From the NCBI GenBank assembly GCA_050018415.1, contig JBEKAB010000016.1, forward strand, positions 1 to 64,000: a stretch of DNA of 64,000 bases. Direction: 5' to 3'. A model generated the notes under the pieces. That model was not told the origin of the DNA, searched no databases, and saw only the letters and a program-made list of their open reading frames with translations. Shown one piece after another: positions 33,505-42,318 of the stretch (position 1 is the first letter of the stretch; each line of letters starts with the position of its first letter). The position numbers and the translations under genes are program-made. The stretch comes from UBA1161 sp002311745. Its GTDB lineage: Bacteria > Planctomycetota > Phycisphaerae > Tepidisphaerales > Tepidisphaeraceae.

Positions 33505-34560
33505 TTGATCGTCGTCATGAATCCGCACGCCTCCCAGGCGGCCATCGACCGCGTGGTGAGCGAAATCGAGAAGATGGGCTGCACGCCGCACCTCAGCCAG
33601 GGGCGATTCCGCACCGTCATCGGGGCGGTCGGCGAGGAGGGACAGATCGACCAGAGCCATCTGGCTTCACTGGATGGCGTGGAAAAAGTCGTGCCCATTA
33701 TGAGCCCCTACAAGCTCGCCAGCCGCGAGTTTCATGAAGAGGATTCGGTGGTGGAAGTCGGCGGCGGGTCGGTGCCGGTGGTCAAAATCGGGGCCCATCA
33801 CGCCGCCTGCATCGCCGGACCCTGCGCCGCGGAAAATCAGACCATGTTGCGCACCATTGCCCGCCAGGTGCGCGACCGCGGGGCCACGATGCTCCGCGGC
33901 GGGGTCTACAAGCCGCGCACCAGCCCCTATTCGTTTCAGGGACCAGGCGATGCGGCCCTGCATTGGATGCGGGAGTGCGGCGACGAACTGGGCATGCCCA
34001 TCTGCGTCGAGGTCATGGATACGCGACAGGTCGAGCCGATGGAAAAATTGGTGGATTGCTTCCAGATCGGCGCCCGCAACATGCAGAATTTCGACCTGCT
34101 CCGCGAGGTCGGCAAGACGCGAAAGGCCGTGCTCCTCAAACGCGGCTTTGCGGCTTCGGTCAAGGACTGGCTCCTTTCCGCCGAATACGTGCTGAGCCAG
34201 GGCAACCATTCTTTGATTCTTTGCGAGCGCGGGATCAAGACCTTTGAAGACAGCGTGCGCTACACGCTGGACGTGACCAGCATCCCGGTAGTTCGGCGAT
34301 GGTCGCACCTGCCGATCCTGGTCGATCCCAGCCATGCGGCGGGGAAGCGCGATTACGTTCCATCCATCGCCGCCGCCGGCATCGCCGCCGGCGCTCACGG
34401 GATCCTCGTCGAGGTGCATTATTGTCCCTCGGAGGCCCAGTGCGACGGTCCGCAGGCGCTCTTGCCAGAGACGTTCGGCGAATTGATGATGCAGTTGCGT
34501 AAGATCGCCGCCATCTTCGGCAGGGAATTTGCCCAGCCGCCTCAGCCTGTTCATACTTAG
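33505..34560 (+). CDS. aroF: 3-deoxy-7-phosphoheptulonate synthase, type I-beta with ferredoxin-like N-domain
   Basis: 351 aa. The N-terminal ~70 residues form the regulatory ferredoxin-like domain of Thermotoga-type DAHP synthases (VVSEIEKMGCTPHLSQG). The TIM barrel shows CIAGPCAAENQTM, RGGVYKPRTSPYSFQG, QIGARNMQNFDLL, LLKRGFAAS and VDPSHAAGKR, with metal-binding Cys, His, Glu and Asp. It condenses PEP and erythrose-4-phosphate, the first shikimate step; the N-domain normally gives Phe/Tyr feedback. The TTG at 33505 behind GGACAGGG is the best start. It is first of a long operon, 10 bp before tpiA. Confidence 0.96.
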   Translation: MIVVMNPHASQAAIDRVVSEIEKMGCTPHLSQGRFRTVIGAVGEEGQIDQSHLASLDGVEKVVPIMSPYKLASREFHEEDSVVEVGGGSVPVVKIGAHHAACIAGPCAAENQTMLRTIARQVRDRGATMLRGGVYKPRTSPYSFQGPGDAALHWMRECGDELGMPICVEVMDTRQVEPMEKLVDCFQIGARNMQNFDLLREVGKTRKAVLLKRGFAASVKDWLLSAEYVLSQGNHSLILCERGIKTFEDSVRYTLDVTSIPVVRRWSHLPILVDPSHAAGKRDYVPSIAAAGIAAGAHGILVEVHYCPSEAQCDGPQALLPETFGELMMQLRKIAAIFGREFAQPPQPVHT

Positions 34561-34570
34561 GACTTCAACG

Positions 34571-35344
34571 ATGAACCGCACACCGTTTGTTGCCGGAAAC
34601 TGGAAGATGAACACCACCAAGGCCTCGGCCGTGGCATTGGCCAAGGCCGTGGCCAAGGGCGCTCCGCTCGGCGTGACCGTGGGCATCGCCCCGCCGTTTG
34701 TATACCTGGATGCGGCGGGAGCGGCGATCGCCGGCTCATCGCTGCTCTTGGGTGCGCAGGATGTTTACTTTCAGAAGAACGGCGCGTTCACCGGCGAGAT
34801 TTCCCTGGAGATGCTCAAGGACCTGGGCGTGAAATTCGTCCTGAGCGGCCACAGCGAGCGCCGCCACGTCATCGGCGAGACGCCGGAGCTGATCGGCAAG
34901 AAGGCCCACGCCGTTTACGCTTCCGGGCTGGTTTTGGTGCACTGCGTCGGGGAGAAGATCGAGCAGCGGGATGCGGGCAAGACCTTCGAGGTGGTGCAGA
35001 AGCAGCTCGAGGAACTGTCCAGCGCCATGCAGGACCCGGATCGGCTGGTGATCGCGTACGAGCCGGTCTGGGCGATCGGCACCGGCCGAAACGCCACCGA
35101 CGCCCAGGCCCAGGAAGTGCACGCGTACATCCGCGGCTGCATGGCCAAGATGTGGAACAAGGACTTTGCCGACCGCGTACGGATTCAATACGGCGGCAGC
35201 GTCAAGCCCGACAACGCCCGCGGGCTCTTGTCGCAGGCGGACGTGGATGGCGCCCTGGTCGGCGGCGCGTCGCTGAAGTCCGGTGATTTCCTGGCGATCG
35301 CCGCCGCCGCTCGCCCGGCGAACCAGGGCGGCGGACGCATTTGA
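34571..35344 (+). CDS. tpiA: Triosephosphate isomerase
   Basis: 257 aa, standard size. VAGNWKMN holds the catalytic Lys, LSGHSERRH the electrophilic His, and YEPVWAIGTGRNAT the catalytic Glu and the mobile loop; IQYGGSVKPDN and LVGGASLKS bind the phosphate. It interconverts DHAP and glyceraldehyde-3-phosphate. ATG 34571 is the start; an upstream in-frame extension reads into aroF. It lies 10 bp after aroF and 10 bp before secG. Confidence 0.97.
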   Translation: MNRTPFVAGNWKMNTTKASAVALAKAVAKGAPLGVTVGIAPPFVYLDAAGAAIAGSSLLLGAQDVYFQKNGAFTGEISLEMLKDLGVKFVLSGHSERRHVIGETPELIGKKAHAVYASGLVLVHCVGEKIEQRDAGKTFEVVQKQLEELSSAMQDPDRLVIAYEPVWAIGTGRNATDAQAQEVHAYIRGCMAKMWNKDFADRVRIQYGGSVKPDNARGLLSQADVDGALVGGASLKSGDFLAIAAAARPANQGGGRI

Positions 35345-35354
35345 CGGAGAATTT

Positions 35355-35717
35355 ATGGCCGTCTTTTTCTACTACGTGACGATGACGCTCTTTGTGTTCC
35401 TCTGCGTCGTCCTGATTCTCGTGGTGCTGGTTCAGAAGGGCCGCGGCGGGGGATTGTCCGGCGCTTTCGGCGGCGGCAGCGGCAACACCGCGTTCGGCGC
35501 CAAGACGGGCGACTTCTTGACCTGGGTCACGAGCATCGTCTTCGGACTGTTTTTGTTCCTGGCGGTGGTCTTGAACTTATTGGCCGAGCGGGTGGGCCGA
35601 CCGCAGGTGCCCGCGGCGCAGGCCGCCCCGACGCCCACGGTCCCGGCGACTCCGTCGACACCGGCGGCGCCGTCGGCGCCGGCGGCGCCGGCCGGTTCGC
35701 CGACGTCGCCCCAATAG
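35355..35717 (+). CDS. secG: Preprotein translocase subunit SecG
   Basis: 120 aa. Two membrane helices (YYVTMTLFVFLCVVLILVVLVQ and VTSIVFGLFLFLAVVLNLL) flank the SecG loop KGRGGGLSGAFGGGSGNTAFGAKTGDFLTW, a family hallmark. A Pro/Ala-rich tail follows. It helps SecYE translocation. ATG 35355 follows ACGGAGAA. Confidence 0.95.
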   Translation: MAVFFYYVTMTLFVFLCVVLILVVLVQKGRGGGLSGAFGGGSGNTAFGAKTGDFLTWVTSIVFGLFLFLAVVLNLLAERVGRPQVPAAQAAPTPTVPATPSTPAAPSAPAAPAGSPTSPQ

Positions 35718-35732
35718 GATGGATGCAAGCGC

Positions 35733-36614
35733 ATGATCATCAGCATGACCGGGTTTGGCGATGCCACGGCCGAACACGACGGCACGCACTATGCCGTCGA
35801 AATCCGCGCCCTCAACAACCGCTTCTTCAAGCCGATCATCAAGCTGCCGGAAAACCTCAGCGGCCTGGAGCCGGAGATCGAGACCCTTCTGCGCCAGGGC
35901 CTGGGCCGCGGGTCGATCACCTACATCCTCAAAATGCGCATGGACAGCGCCGAGGCCGCCTATCACATCAACACCAGCGCCCTGATGTCCTACTTGCAGC
36001 AACTCCAGAAAATCCAGGGCTTGGACAAGCTGGTGCAGATCGACTTGGCCAGCCTGGTGCAGTTGCCCGGCGTGTGCCAGGAGCCGCGCGATGAATCGGA
36101 CGAAATCCAGCGGCACGGCGACGTCATCCGCCAGATCACCGCCGCCGCCATCGCCCGCCTCAACGCCATGCGCCAGCGCGAGGGCCAGGCCCTGCTGGCC
36201 GATCTGCTGCGGCACACCCGGCAGATCGCCTCGCACCTGGCTCAAATTCAAGAGCGCGCCCCCCTGGTAATCGAAGATTATCACAAGAAGCTGACCCTGC
36301 GGGTCAATCAACTGTTGGGCCGGGCCGAGCTGCAAGTCGACCAGGGGGATTTGCTCAAGGAGGTGGCCCTCTTTGCCGAGCGGGCCGACATCAGCGAAGA
36401 GATCGCCCGCCTGACCAGCCACCTGGAGGCCTTCGAGCATTCCGGCCAGACCGGCGAGCACGCCGGGCGAAAGCTTGATTTTCTCGCCCAGGAGATGCTC
36501 CGCGAGGCCAACACCATCGCCTCCAAGGCCAACGACGCCTCCATCGCCCGCCACATTGTTGAAGTCAAGGGCGACATCGATCGGATCAAGGAGCAGGTGC
36601 AGAACGTGGAATGA
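35733..36614 (+). CDS. YicC/YloC-family endoribonuclease
   Basis: 293 aa. N-terminal MIISMTGFGDATAEHDGTHYAVEIRALNNRFFKP matches the family signature, and the C-terminal DUF1732 part has KLDFLAQEMLREANTIASKANDASIARHIVEVKGDIDRIKEQVQNVE with conserved acidic and helical residues. Members are Mn-dependent endoribonucleases acting on small RNAs. It ends in a 4-bp ATGA overlap with gmk, the classic yicC-gmk pairing. Confidence 0.95.
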   Translation: MIISMTGFGDATAEHDGTHYAVEIRALNNRFFKPIIKLPENLSGLEPEIETLLRQGLGRGSITYILKMRMDSAEAAYHINTSALMSYLQQLQKIQGLDKLVQIDLASLVQLPGVCQEPRDESDEIQRHGDVIRQITAAAIARLNAMRQREGQALLADLLRHTRQIASHLAQIQERAPLVIEDYHKKLTLRVNQLLGRAELQVDQGDLLKEVALFAERADISEEIARLTSHLEAFEHSGQTGEHAGRKLDFLAQEMLREANTIASKANDASIARHIVEVKGDIDRIKEQVQNVE

Positions 36615-37210
36615 ATCCCATGCCCCTGCCTCACAACCATCACGGCCTGCTGATCGTGCTGTGCGGCCCCTCGGGCGTGGGCAAAAGCACCATCGCCCGC
36701 ACCCTGGCGGAAAAACACCGCATCGACTACATCGTCAGCGCCACCACGCGCCCCTACCGCCAGGGCGATGACATGGGAAAAACCTACGAGCACCTCTCCA
36801 CCCAGGAATTCTTCCGCCGGCTCGACGCCGATGAATTCCTCGAATACGCCCAGGTCTACGGCGATTATTACGGCACGCCCAAGCACCCCGCCATCGACCA
36901 ACTGGCCGGCGGCAAGGACGTGCTCCTGGAGATCGACGTCCAGGGGGCGCTTCAGGTGCGCTATCAATACCCCGACGCCCTCATGGTCTTCATTCTTCCC
37001 CCGGATGAGCCTACACTGCTCAAGCGGCTGGAAGCCCGCGCCCGCGACAGCGCCCCGGACATCGCCAAGCGCTTCCGCGACGCCAAACGTGAAATCCAAA
37101 TGGCCAAGGGCAGCCGGGCGTTCGATTACATGGTCATCAACGACGACCTGCAGCGGGCCGTGGATGAAATCCTGAAGATCATCTGGCACAAACGAAGCGG
37201 AGGTATTTAA
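36611..37210 (+). CDS. gmk: Guanylate kinase
   Basis: 199 aa, normal length. P-loop GPSGVGKSTIA, then SATTRPYRQGDDMGKTYEHLS (GMP binding), VYGDYYGTP and LLEIDVQGALQV (Asp for Mg), and a closing RARDSAPDIAKRFRDA. It phosphorylates GMP to GDP. It is translationally coupled to yicC and followed 6 bp later by rpoZ, a conserved gene order. Confidence 0.97.
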   Translation: MNPMPLPHNHHGLLIVLCGPSGVGKSTIARTLAEKHRIDYIVSATTRPYRQGDDMGKTYEHLSTQEFFRRLDADEFLEYAQVYGDYYGTPKHPAIDQLAGGKDVLLEIDVQGALQVRYQYPDALMVFILPPDEPTLLKRLEARARDSAPDIAKRFRDAKREIQMAKGSRAFDYMVINDDLQRAVDEILKIIWHKRSGGI

Positions 37211-37216
37211 AAGCGT

Positions 37217-37447
37217 ATGATTGAAGCCCTCAAAAGCGACGAGATCGTGGCCAAGGTCGGCGGCCGTTTCAAGCTGACGGCGCTGGTGCAAAAGCGCATG
37301 TTCGAGCTGATGGACGGCGCCCGCCCTCTGGTGGAGCGCGGCAACCTGACCGACCTGGAAGTGGCCATCCAGGAAATCCTCCAGGACAAGATTGCCATCG
37401 ACTACGAAGCCAGCAGCCTTGCTCCCCCTGGGCAACCGAAGTCGTGA
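37217..37447 (+). CDS. rpoZ: DNA-directed RNA polymerase subunit omega
   Basis: 76 aa. The core KVGGRFKLTALVQKRMFELMDGARPLVE matches omega's RFKLA..A..RARQL region, with a longer IQEILQDKIAIDYEA tail. It assists RNA polymerase assembly. It lies between gmk and coaC as in many bacteria. A tightly packed operon member. Confidence 0.9.
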   Translation: MIEALKSDEIVAKVGGRFKLTALVQKRMFELMDGARPLVERGNLTDLEVAIQEILQDKIAIDYEASSLAPPGQPKS

Positions 37448-37457
37448 GGAGCGCGGC

Positions 37458-38030
37458 ATGGCCACCGGCGCCCTGAAGGGCCGGGAAATCATCGTGGCCG
37501 TCTGCGGCGGCATCGCCGCCTACAAGGTCGCCGATATCGTCAGCAGACTCGTCCAGGCCGGCGCCGGCGTCACCGTCGCCATGACCCCCGAGGCGCGAGA
37601 ATTCGTCGCCCCCTTGACGTTCCAGGCCCTGTCCGGCCGCCCCGTGCGCAGCGACATCTTCGACCTGCTTGACAGCTCCGATCCGCAGCACATTTCCCTG
37701 ACCGAGCAGTCCGACCTGATGCTGATCGCCCCGGCCACCGGCAACCTCATCGCCAAGGTCGCCTGCGGATTGAGTGACGACCTGGTGAGCCTGATGGCCA
37801 GCGCCAGCGCCTGCCCGGTGGTTTTCGCCCCGTCGATGAACCATCGCATGTGGGAAAACCCCGTGACGCAGGAAAACGTCGCCAAGCTCAAACGCCTGGG
37901 CCACCGGTTCATCGGCCCCGAGTCCGGCTGGCTGGCCTGCCGCAACGTCGGCATGGGACGAATGAGCGAGCCGCAGACGATCGTCCAGGAGGTGGCGCGG
38001 ATGCTGGCCGCCAGACGCCGAAAGGCATGA
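37458..38030 (+). CDS. coaC: Phosphopantothenoylcysteine decarboxylase (CoaC half)
   Basis: 190 aa flavoprotein. VCGGIAAYKVADIVSRL (FMN loop), IAPATGNLIAKVACGLSDDL, FAPSMNHRMW and GPESGWLACRNVGMGRM (the ACG-like Cys loop) match CoaC. It decarboxylates 4'-phosphopantothenoylcysteine in coenzyme A synthesis. In most bacteria it is fused to CoaB; here it is separate, ending 132 bp before coaB with a repeat in the gap. ATG 37458 follows GAGGAG. Confidence 0.95.
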   Translation: MATGALKGREIIVAVCGGIAAYKVADIVSRLVQAGAGVTVAMTPEAREFVAPLTFQALSGRPVRSDIFDLLDSSDPQHISLTEQSDLMLIAPATGNLIAKVACGLSDDLVSLMASASACPVVFAPSMNHRMWENPVTQENVAKLKRLGHRFIGPESGWLACRNVGMGRMSEPQTIVQEVARMLAARRRKA

Positions 38031-38155
38031 ATGACGAATGACGAATGACTAATGACGAATCAATGAACGAATGACCAAATGACGAAAGATCCCGCGACCA
38101 TTCGGACATTGGCTCATTGATTCGTCATTCGTCATTCGAATTTCGTCATTTGCAG
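38029..38155. repeat. ATGACGA/TCGTCAT intergenic repeat between coaC and coaB
   Basis: The left half is made of AATGACGAATGAC-type units and the right half of their inverse (ATTCGTCATTCGTC), as at 13186-13305. The coaC stop codon lies in the first unit. It could form a long hairpin between the two coaBC halves. Confidence 0.75.
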
Positions 38156-38162
38156 CACCGCC

Positions 38163-38795
38163 ATGCGCATCCTCCTCACCGCCGGTCCGACGCACGAGCC
38201 CATCGATCCCGTTCGCTACATCGGGAACCGCAGCAGCGGGCGCATGGGCGCGGCGCTAGCCCAGGCGGCGCAACGCGCCGGCCATGGCGTGACGTTGATC
38301 CTGGGCCCGGTGACGGTGGCGATGCCGGCCGACATCCCACGCATCGACGTCGAAACCGCCGATCAGATGCTCCAAGCCGTTTTGCGGGAATTTCCTCAAC
38401 ATGATTTACTGATCATGGCCGCCGCCGTCTCGGACTATCGGCCGAAATCCGTCGCCGCCGAAAAGCTCGGCCGCCATGGGGGACTGGTGCTGGAGTTGGA
38501 AGCGACGCCGGACATCGTCGCCGCCGCGGGCAAGCTCAAACGGCCCGACCAGCGCACGGTCGGCTTCAGCCTGGAAGCCGCCGGGGATTTGGACCGCGCC
38601 CGCCGCAAGCTGACCCAAAAGAATCTCGATCTGATCGTCTACAATCCCGCGTCCACCATCGGCAGCGAGATGATCCAGGCGACGCTTCTGTGGCCCGGCG
38701 GACGCAGCGAAAACGTGACTTCCCGCCCAAAGGCCGAACTGGCCGATATCCTCATTCAGCGCTGTATCCAACTGCTGGCCGGGGGCCGGCGATAG
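38163..38795 (+). CDS. coaB: Phosphopantothenate-cysteine ligase (CoaB half)
   Basis: 210 aa. Signature ILLTAGPTHEPIDPVRYIGNRSSGRMG, then MAAAVSDYRPK, LKRPDQRTVGFSLEA and LDLIVYNPA. These match the C-terminal half of CoaBC, which couples cysteine to phosphopantothenate using a nucleotide. The usual length of an isolated CoaB domain. It follows coaC across a repeat rather than as a fusion. Confidence 0.95.
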   Translation: MRILLTAGPTHEPIDPVRYIGNRSSGRMGAALAQAAQRAGHGVTLILGPVTVAMPADIPRIDVETADQMLQAVLREFPQHDLLIMAAAVSDYRPKSVAAEKLGRHGGLVLELEATPDIVAAAGKLKRPDQRTVGFSLEAAGDLDRARRKLTQKNLDLIVYNPASTIGSEMIQATLLWPGGRSENVTSRPKAELADILIQRCIQLLAGGRR

Positions 38796-38811
38796 TTTTG
38801 GAGTTTCCACC

Positions 38812-39267
38812 TTGCCCCGCCCGATAACCATAAGGATCAAGCGGCTCGCTGGCGGTGAAGGTCTGCCCTTGCCCAGCCGGATGACGGAGGATGCCGCCGG
38901 GTTTGACGTGGCCGCGGCGGTGCTCGAGCCGGTGGTCTTGCAGCCGGGCGAAATCCGGCTCATCCCCTGCGGGTTCGCCATGGCGATCCCCAAGGGATAC
39001 GAGGCCCAGATTCGGCCCCGCAGCGGGCTGGCCAGCAAGTTCGGGATCACCATGGTCAATGCGCCGGGCACGATCGATTCCGATTACCGCGGGCAGGTCC
39101 AGGTGCCCCTGATCAACCTGGGCCGCCAGCCGTTTACCGTCGAGCGCGGCATGAGAATCGCGCAGATGCTCATCGTGCCCGTGCCGCAGGTCAACCTGCT
39201 TGAAGTGGACGAGCTGGACGAGACCGACCGCGGCCACGGTGGATTTGGGCATACGGGACATACATGA
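38812..39267 (+). CDS. dut: Deoxyuridine 5'-triphosphate nucleotidohydrolase
   Basis: 151 aa trimeric dUTPase. Motifs: EDAAGFDVAA (1), RPRSGLASKFGI (2), NAPGTIDSDYRGQVQVPLINL (3), ERGMRIAQMLIVP (4) and the C-terminal RGHGGFGHTG (5). It removes dUTP and makes dUMP. The start is the TTG at 38812. It overlaps ftsK by 4 bp. Confidence 0.95.
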   Translation: MPRPITIRIKRLAGGEGLPLPSRMTEDAAGFDVAAAVLEPVVLQPGEIRLIPCGFAMAIPKGYEAQIRPRSGLASKFGITMVNAPGTIDSDYRGQVQVPLINLGRQPFTVERGMRIAQMLIVPVPQVNLLEVDELDETDRGHGGFGHTGHT

Positions 39268-41576
39268 TCCAGCGTTTGCACATCCTGCGCCCCATGGCCC
39301 TGTTTTTGGCCTGGGCCTTTTGGCTGTTCATGCTGTTCGCCCTGGGCAGCTTCCACGCCAACGACTGGCCCAGCCACGCGGTCTATCCCTATCCGCCCAT
39401 CCAGAATCTGTGCGGCAGCGTTGGCGCGTTCCTCGCCTATTGGGCCTTTTTGGCCATCGGCCAGGGTGTGTTCCCTCTGCTGTTTTTCAGCGGCGTGTGC
39501 CTGGCGCTGATCATGTATCACGCCCGCTTGAGTGACATTTGGCTGCGCCTGGCCGGACTGGCCATCCTGTCGATTGCGTTTGCCGCCTTCGTGCACAGTT
39601 GCCTGCCCGGCTCGCGATCGGGATTTCCCGAAGGCCACGGCGGATTGATCGGCATCACCACCGCGTCGTTCTTGCAGCATCACCTCAACACCCTCGGCAC
39701 GCGCTTGGTGCTGATGACCGCCATCCTGATCGGCTTGCTCCTGGCGGCGGATGACCTGGTGCTGGGCGCCCCCAGTTTTGCCGCCGCCGCCTACAGCACC
39801 GTCAAGGAGTGCAGGCCAAAAATCAAATTCTCTTTTCCCGCGCTGCCCCGGCTCCCATCCCTGCCGGGGTTTGTGACGCGCGACGCTAGGGCGGGAAGGC
39901 ATTCGCGCCAGCCCTCCGGCGACGACGCGGAGGACCAGCCCATCGCCGCCCAGGACGATTCCGAGGCGCAGCCCGTCCCGACGCCGCCGCCGGCGCCGCG
40001 CGGCGACATCATCGTCAAGCTGCCCAACATGATTAAACCTCGGCAGCTCAGCCCTCCCCCGCCGCCCAAGGAGCTGGGCGAATACCACCTGCCGCCCTGG
40101 GACCGCCTGGCCGATGCCGAGCACGGATTCGCCCAGAGCCAGGAAAAATTCGTCCGCGAGAAGGCCGCCGTCCTCGAGCAGGCCATGCGCGAGTTCAACA
40201 TCGAGGCGCGCGTGGTCGAGATCGACACCGGCCCGGTCATCACCATGTACGAACTGGAGCTCGCCCCGGGCGTCAAGGGCTCCAGCATCACCGCCCTCTC
40301 CAACGACATCATGCGCGCCCTGAAAGCCGAGAGCGTGCGCATCGTCGCCCCCGTGCCCGGCAAGAACACCGTCGGCATCGAAGCCCCCAACGCCCAAAAA
40401 GAGAAGGTGCGCCTCAAGGAACTGATGCAGACCGCCCCCGACGCGACCACCAAGATGACCATCCCCCTCTATTTGGGCAAGGACGCCAGCGGCGAGCCGG
40501 TCATCAGCGACCTGACGCAGATGCCCCACCTGCTGATCGCCGGAACCACCGGCTCGGGCAAGTCCGTCTGCATCAACAGCATCATCATGTCCATCATCTA
40601 CCAGCAGCGCCCCGACATGGTGAAGATGATCCTGGTCGATCCGAAAATGGTGGAAATGGCAAGCTTCAAAGAAATCCCGCATTTGATGTGCCCGCTGGTC
40701 AACGACGTGGCCCGCGCCACGTGCGTGCTGGAGTGGGCGTGCGAGAAGATGGATGAGCGCTACGAATTCCTGGCCGAGGCGGGCGTGCGGAACATCAAGG
40801 GATACAACGGCCTCGGGGCCAAGGAACTCATCGAACGCATCAAGCCCGCCTCGCCCGAAGAAGAAGCGCGGATCCCCAAGCACCTTCCGTACATCGTGAT
40901 CATCATCGACGAATTGGCGGACCTCATGATGACCAGCGGCAAGGAAGTGGAAGGGTTCATCGTTCGCCTGGCGCAAAAGTCCCGCGCCGTGGGAATCCAC
41001 CTGATCGTCGCCACCCAGCGCCCGCAGGCCAACGTCGTGACCGGCCTGATCAAGGCCAACATGCCCTGCCGCATCGCCTTCCGCGTCGCCAGCAAGATGG
41101 ACAGCCGCATCGTCCTGGACCAGAACGGCGCGGATATGCTCCTGGGCCAAGGCGACCTGCTCTTCGTCCCGCCCGGCGCCAGCAAGCCCATCCGCGGCCA
41201 GGGAACCTACATCGACGACCGCGAAATCCGCGAGACCGTCGCCATCCTCAAGGAGCAGGCCGAAGCCCAGTACGAGCCGGAACTGATGCAGTTCAAGGCC
41301 ACCGGCACCGTGGACGACGAAGCCACCAAGGACGAACTCTTCGACGATGCCGTGCGCGTCGTGCTGGAGACGCGTCGCGGCAGCGTCAGCCTCCTGCAGC
41401 GTCGCCTCACCATCGGCTACAGCCGCGCCAGCCGCCTCATCGAGGCCATGGCCGCCGCCGGAATCGTCGGCAGCTACAAGGGCAGCCAGGCTCGCGAGGC
41501 CCTGATCAACCTCGAAGAATGGGAAGCCATGAAAGCGGCGCAGCAGGCCGATGCGGATACCGGGATGACGGTTTAG
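39264..41576 (+). CDS. ftsK: FtsK/SpoIIIE DNA translocase
   Basis: 770 aa. Several membrane helices occupy residues 1-170 (MALFLAWAFWLFMLFALG, ILSIAFAAFVHSC, LVLMTAILIGLLLAAD). A Pro/acidic linker follows, then the motor with Walker A GTTGSGKSV (~427-435) and Walker B YIVIIIDELADLMM, and a C-terminal gamma domain (LFDDAVRVVLETRRGSVSLLQRRL) that reads orienting DNA motifs. It moves chromosome ends at the division septum for dimer resolution. End of the operon. Confidence 0.97.
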   Translation: MIQRLHILRPMALFLAWAFWLFMLFALGSFHANDWPSHAVYPYPPIQNLCGSVGAFLAYWAFLAIGQGVFPLLFFSGVCLALIMYHARLSDIWLRLAGLAILSIAFAAFVHSCLPGSRSGFPEGHGGLIGITTASFLQHHLNTLGTRLVLMTAILIGLLLAADDLVLGAPSFAAAAYSTVKECRPKIKFSFPALPRLPSLPGFVTRDARAGRHSRQPSGDDAEDQPIAAQDDSEAQPVPTPPPAPRGDIIVKLPNMIKPRQLSPPPPPKELGEYHLPPWDRLADAEHGFAQSQEKFVREKAAVLEQAMREFNIEARVVEIDTGPVITMYELELAPGVKGSSITALSNDIMRALKAESVRIVAPVPGKNTVGIEAPNAQKEKVRLKELMQTAPDATTKMTIPLYLGKDASGEPVISDLTQMPHLLIAGTTGSGKSVCINSIIMSIIYQQRPDMVKMILVDPKMVEMASFKEIPHLMCPLVNDVARATCVLEWACEKMDERYEFLAEAGVRNIKGYNGLGAKELIERIKPASPEEEARIPKHLPYIVIIIDELADLMMTSGKEVEGFIVRLAQKSRAVGIHLIVATQRPQANVVTGLIKANMPCRIAFRVASKMDSRIVLDQNGADMLLGQGDLLFVPPGASKPIRGQGTYIDDREIRETVAILKEQAEAQYEPELMQFKATGTVDDEATKDELFDDAVRVVLETRRGSVSLLQRRLTIGYSRASRLIEAMAAAGIVGSYKGSQAREALINLEEWEAMKAAQQADADTGMTV

Positions 41577-41719
41577 CCCGGATTATTCACCGCCGAGAGC
41601 GCATTGTCTTCTGGCGTATTTATCCGCGGCCTTCCCCTTTGGGTTGCGGGCGCGGCCCGCGCCGCGGCCCTCCGCGCCTCTGCGGTTGCACTTGATATTT
41701 TTCACCCAGTCGTATCGGC

Positions 41720-42136
41720 TTAGAGTTTCTTCAGGGCGGCCGCGGCCTTGGCCGCGTCGCGGGCGGTGTCGAAACCGAAATACGCGACGAAATTCCCGCC
41801 GGCCTTGAGGGCCGACACGCCGCGCAGGTTTACGCCCGTTTGCGCGATGGCCTTGGTCATGCGCGCCCCGCCGCCGGCGCGGTTGGGCCCTTCCACGCGG
41901 AGCGTCGCCACGTCCGACGGTTTCACGCGCACTGTCCGGGCCGCCCGTTGTGCCTTGGCTCCCTTGATCGGCGTCACGTAGACGACCCCTTTGCCGCGCT
42001 TGCCTTCGCGCCGCGCGATGACGCAGTCCAGGTTTATTCCGCCTTGGGCCAACGCCGTCAGGACGCGCGCCAAACTCCCTGACCGATCCGGGATGTGGGC
42101 CGACCACACTTTTGCCTTCGTGATCTTCAGCTTCAT
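41720..42136 (-). CDS. ACT-domain protein
   Basis: 138 aa, apparently two ACT repeats: KVWSAHIPDRSGSLARVLTALAQGGINLDCVIARR and VEGPNRAGGGARMTKAIAQTGVNLRGVSAL...AYFGFDT. ACT domains bind amino acids; a stand-alone protein like this is probably a regulator or sensor. ATG 42136 follows AAGGAGG. It is convergent with ftsK and is the last core gene before the integrated element; its promoter must lie close to the tRNA fragment. Confidence 0.85.
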   Translation of the reverse strand: MKLKITKAKVWSAHIPDRSGSLARVLTALAQGGINLDCVIARREGKRGKGVVYVTPIKGAKAQRAARTVRVKPSDVATLRVEGPNRAGGGARMTKAIAQTGVNLRGVSALKAGGNFVAYFGFDTARDAAKAAAALKKL

Positions 42137-42179
42137 GGGTGCCTCCTTCGGCTGATGAGAAATGTCGTGGAAGATGCAA

Positions 42180-42223
42180 TGCGCCATGTAGGACTTGAAC
42201 CTACAACCCGCTGATTAAGAGTC
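42180..42223 (-). tRNA. tRNA-Lys(CTT) 3' fragment, attL-like junction
   Basis: Minus-strand 44-bp stretch containing GACTCTTAATCAGCGGG (anticodon loop with CTT) and GGTTGTAGGTTCAAGTCCTAC (T-arm), ending ATGGCGCA. The D-arm and 5' acceptor are absent; the match breaks at the anticodon stem and continues as GTCGC-TTCCG-GCGAC. A 3' tRNA fragment at the boundary of a region with conjugation genes is the usual footprint of tyrosine-recombinase integration, so the complete tRNA-Lys gene should lie at the other end, beyond 64000. Not a functional tRNA. Confidence 0.85.
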
Positions 42224-42296
42224 GCTTCCGGCGACCGCCGAAAAACCCAAGAATCCCTCGGATTTTTCAGCATTTTATCAAATGCCAAGGTGATTG

Positions 42297-42318
42297 CAAA
42301 ACCGTATGTACGGTTTTG
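42297..42318. promoter_or_regulatory. 22-bp perfect palindrome near the element end
   Basis: Ten-base arms CAAAACCGTA and TACGGTTTTG around a TG centre, 74 bp inside the tRNA fragment. The position and symmetry fit a binding site for an integrase, excisionase or regulator, or a stem-loop. No following T-tract marks it as a terminator. Confidence 0.5.

Noticed and set aside
39084..41150. Minus-strand 688-codon open frame opposite ftsK
   Set aside because: Composition is antisense-like and the plus strand is a clear FtsK.
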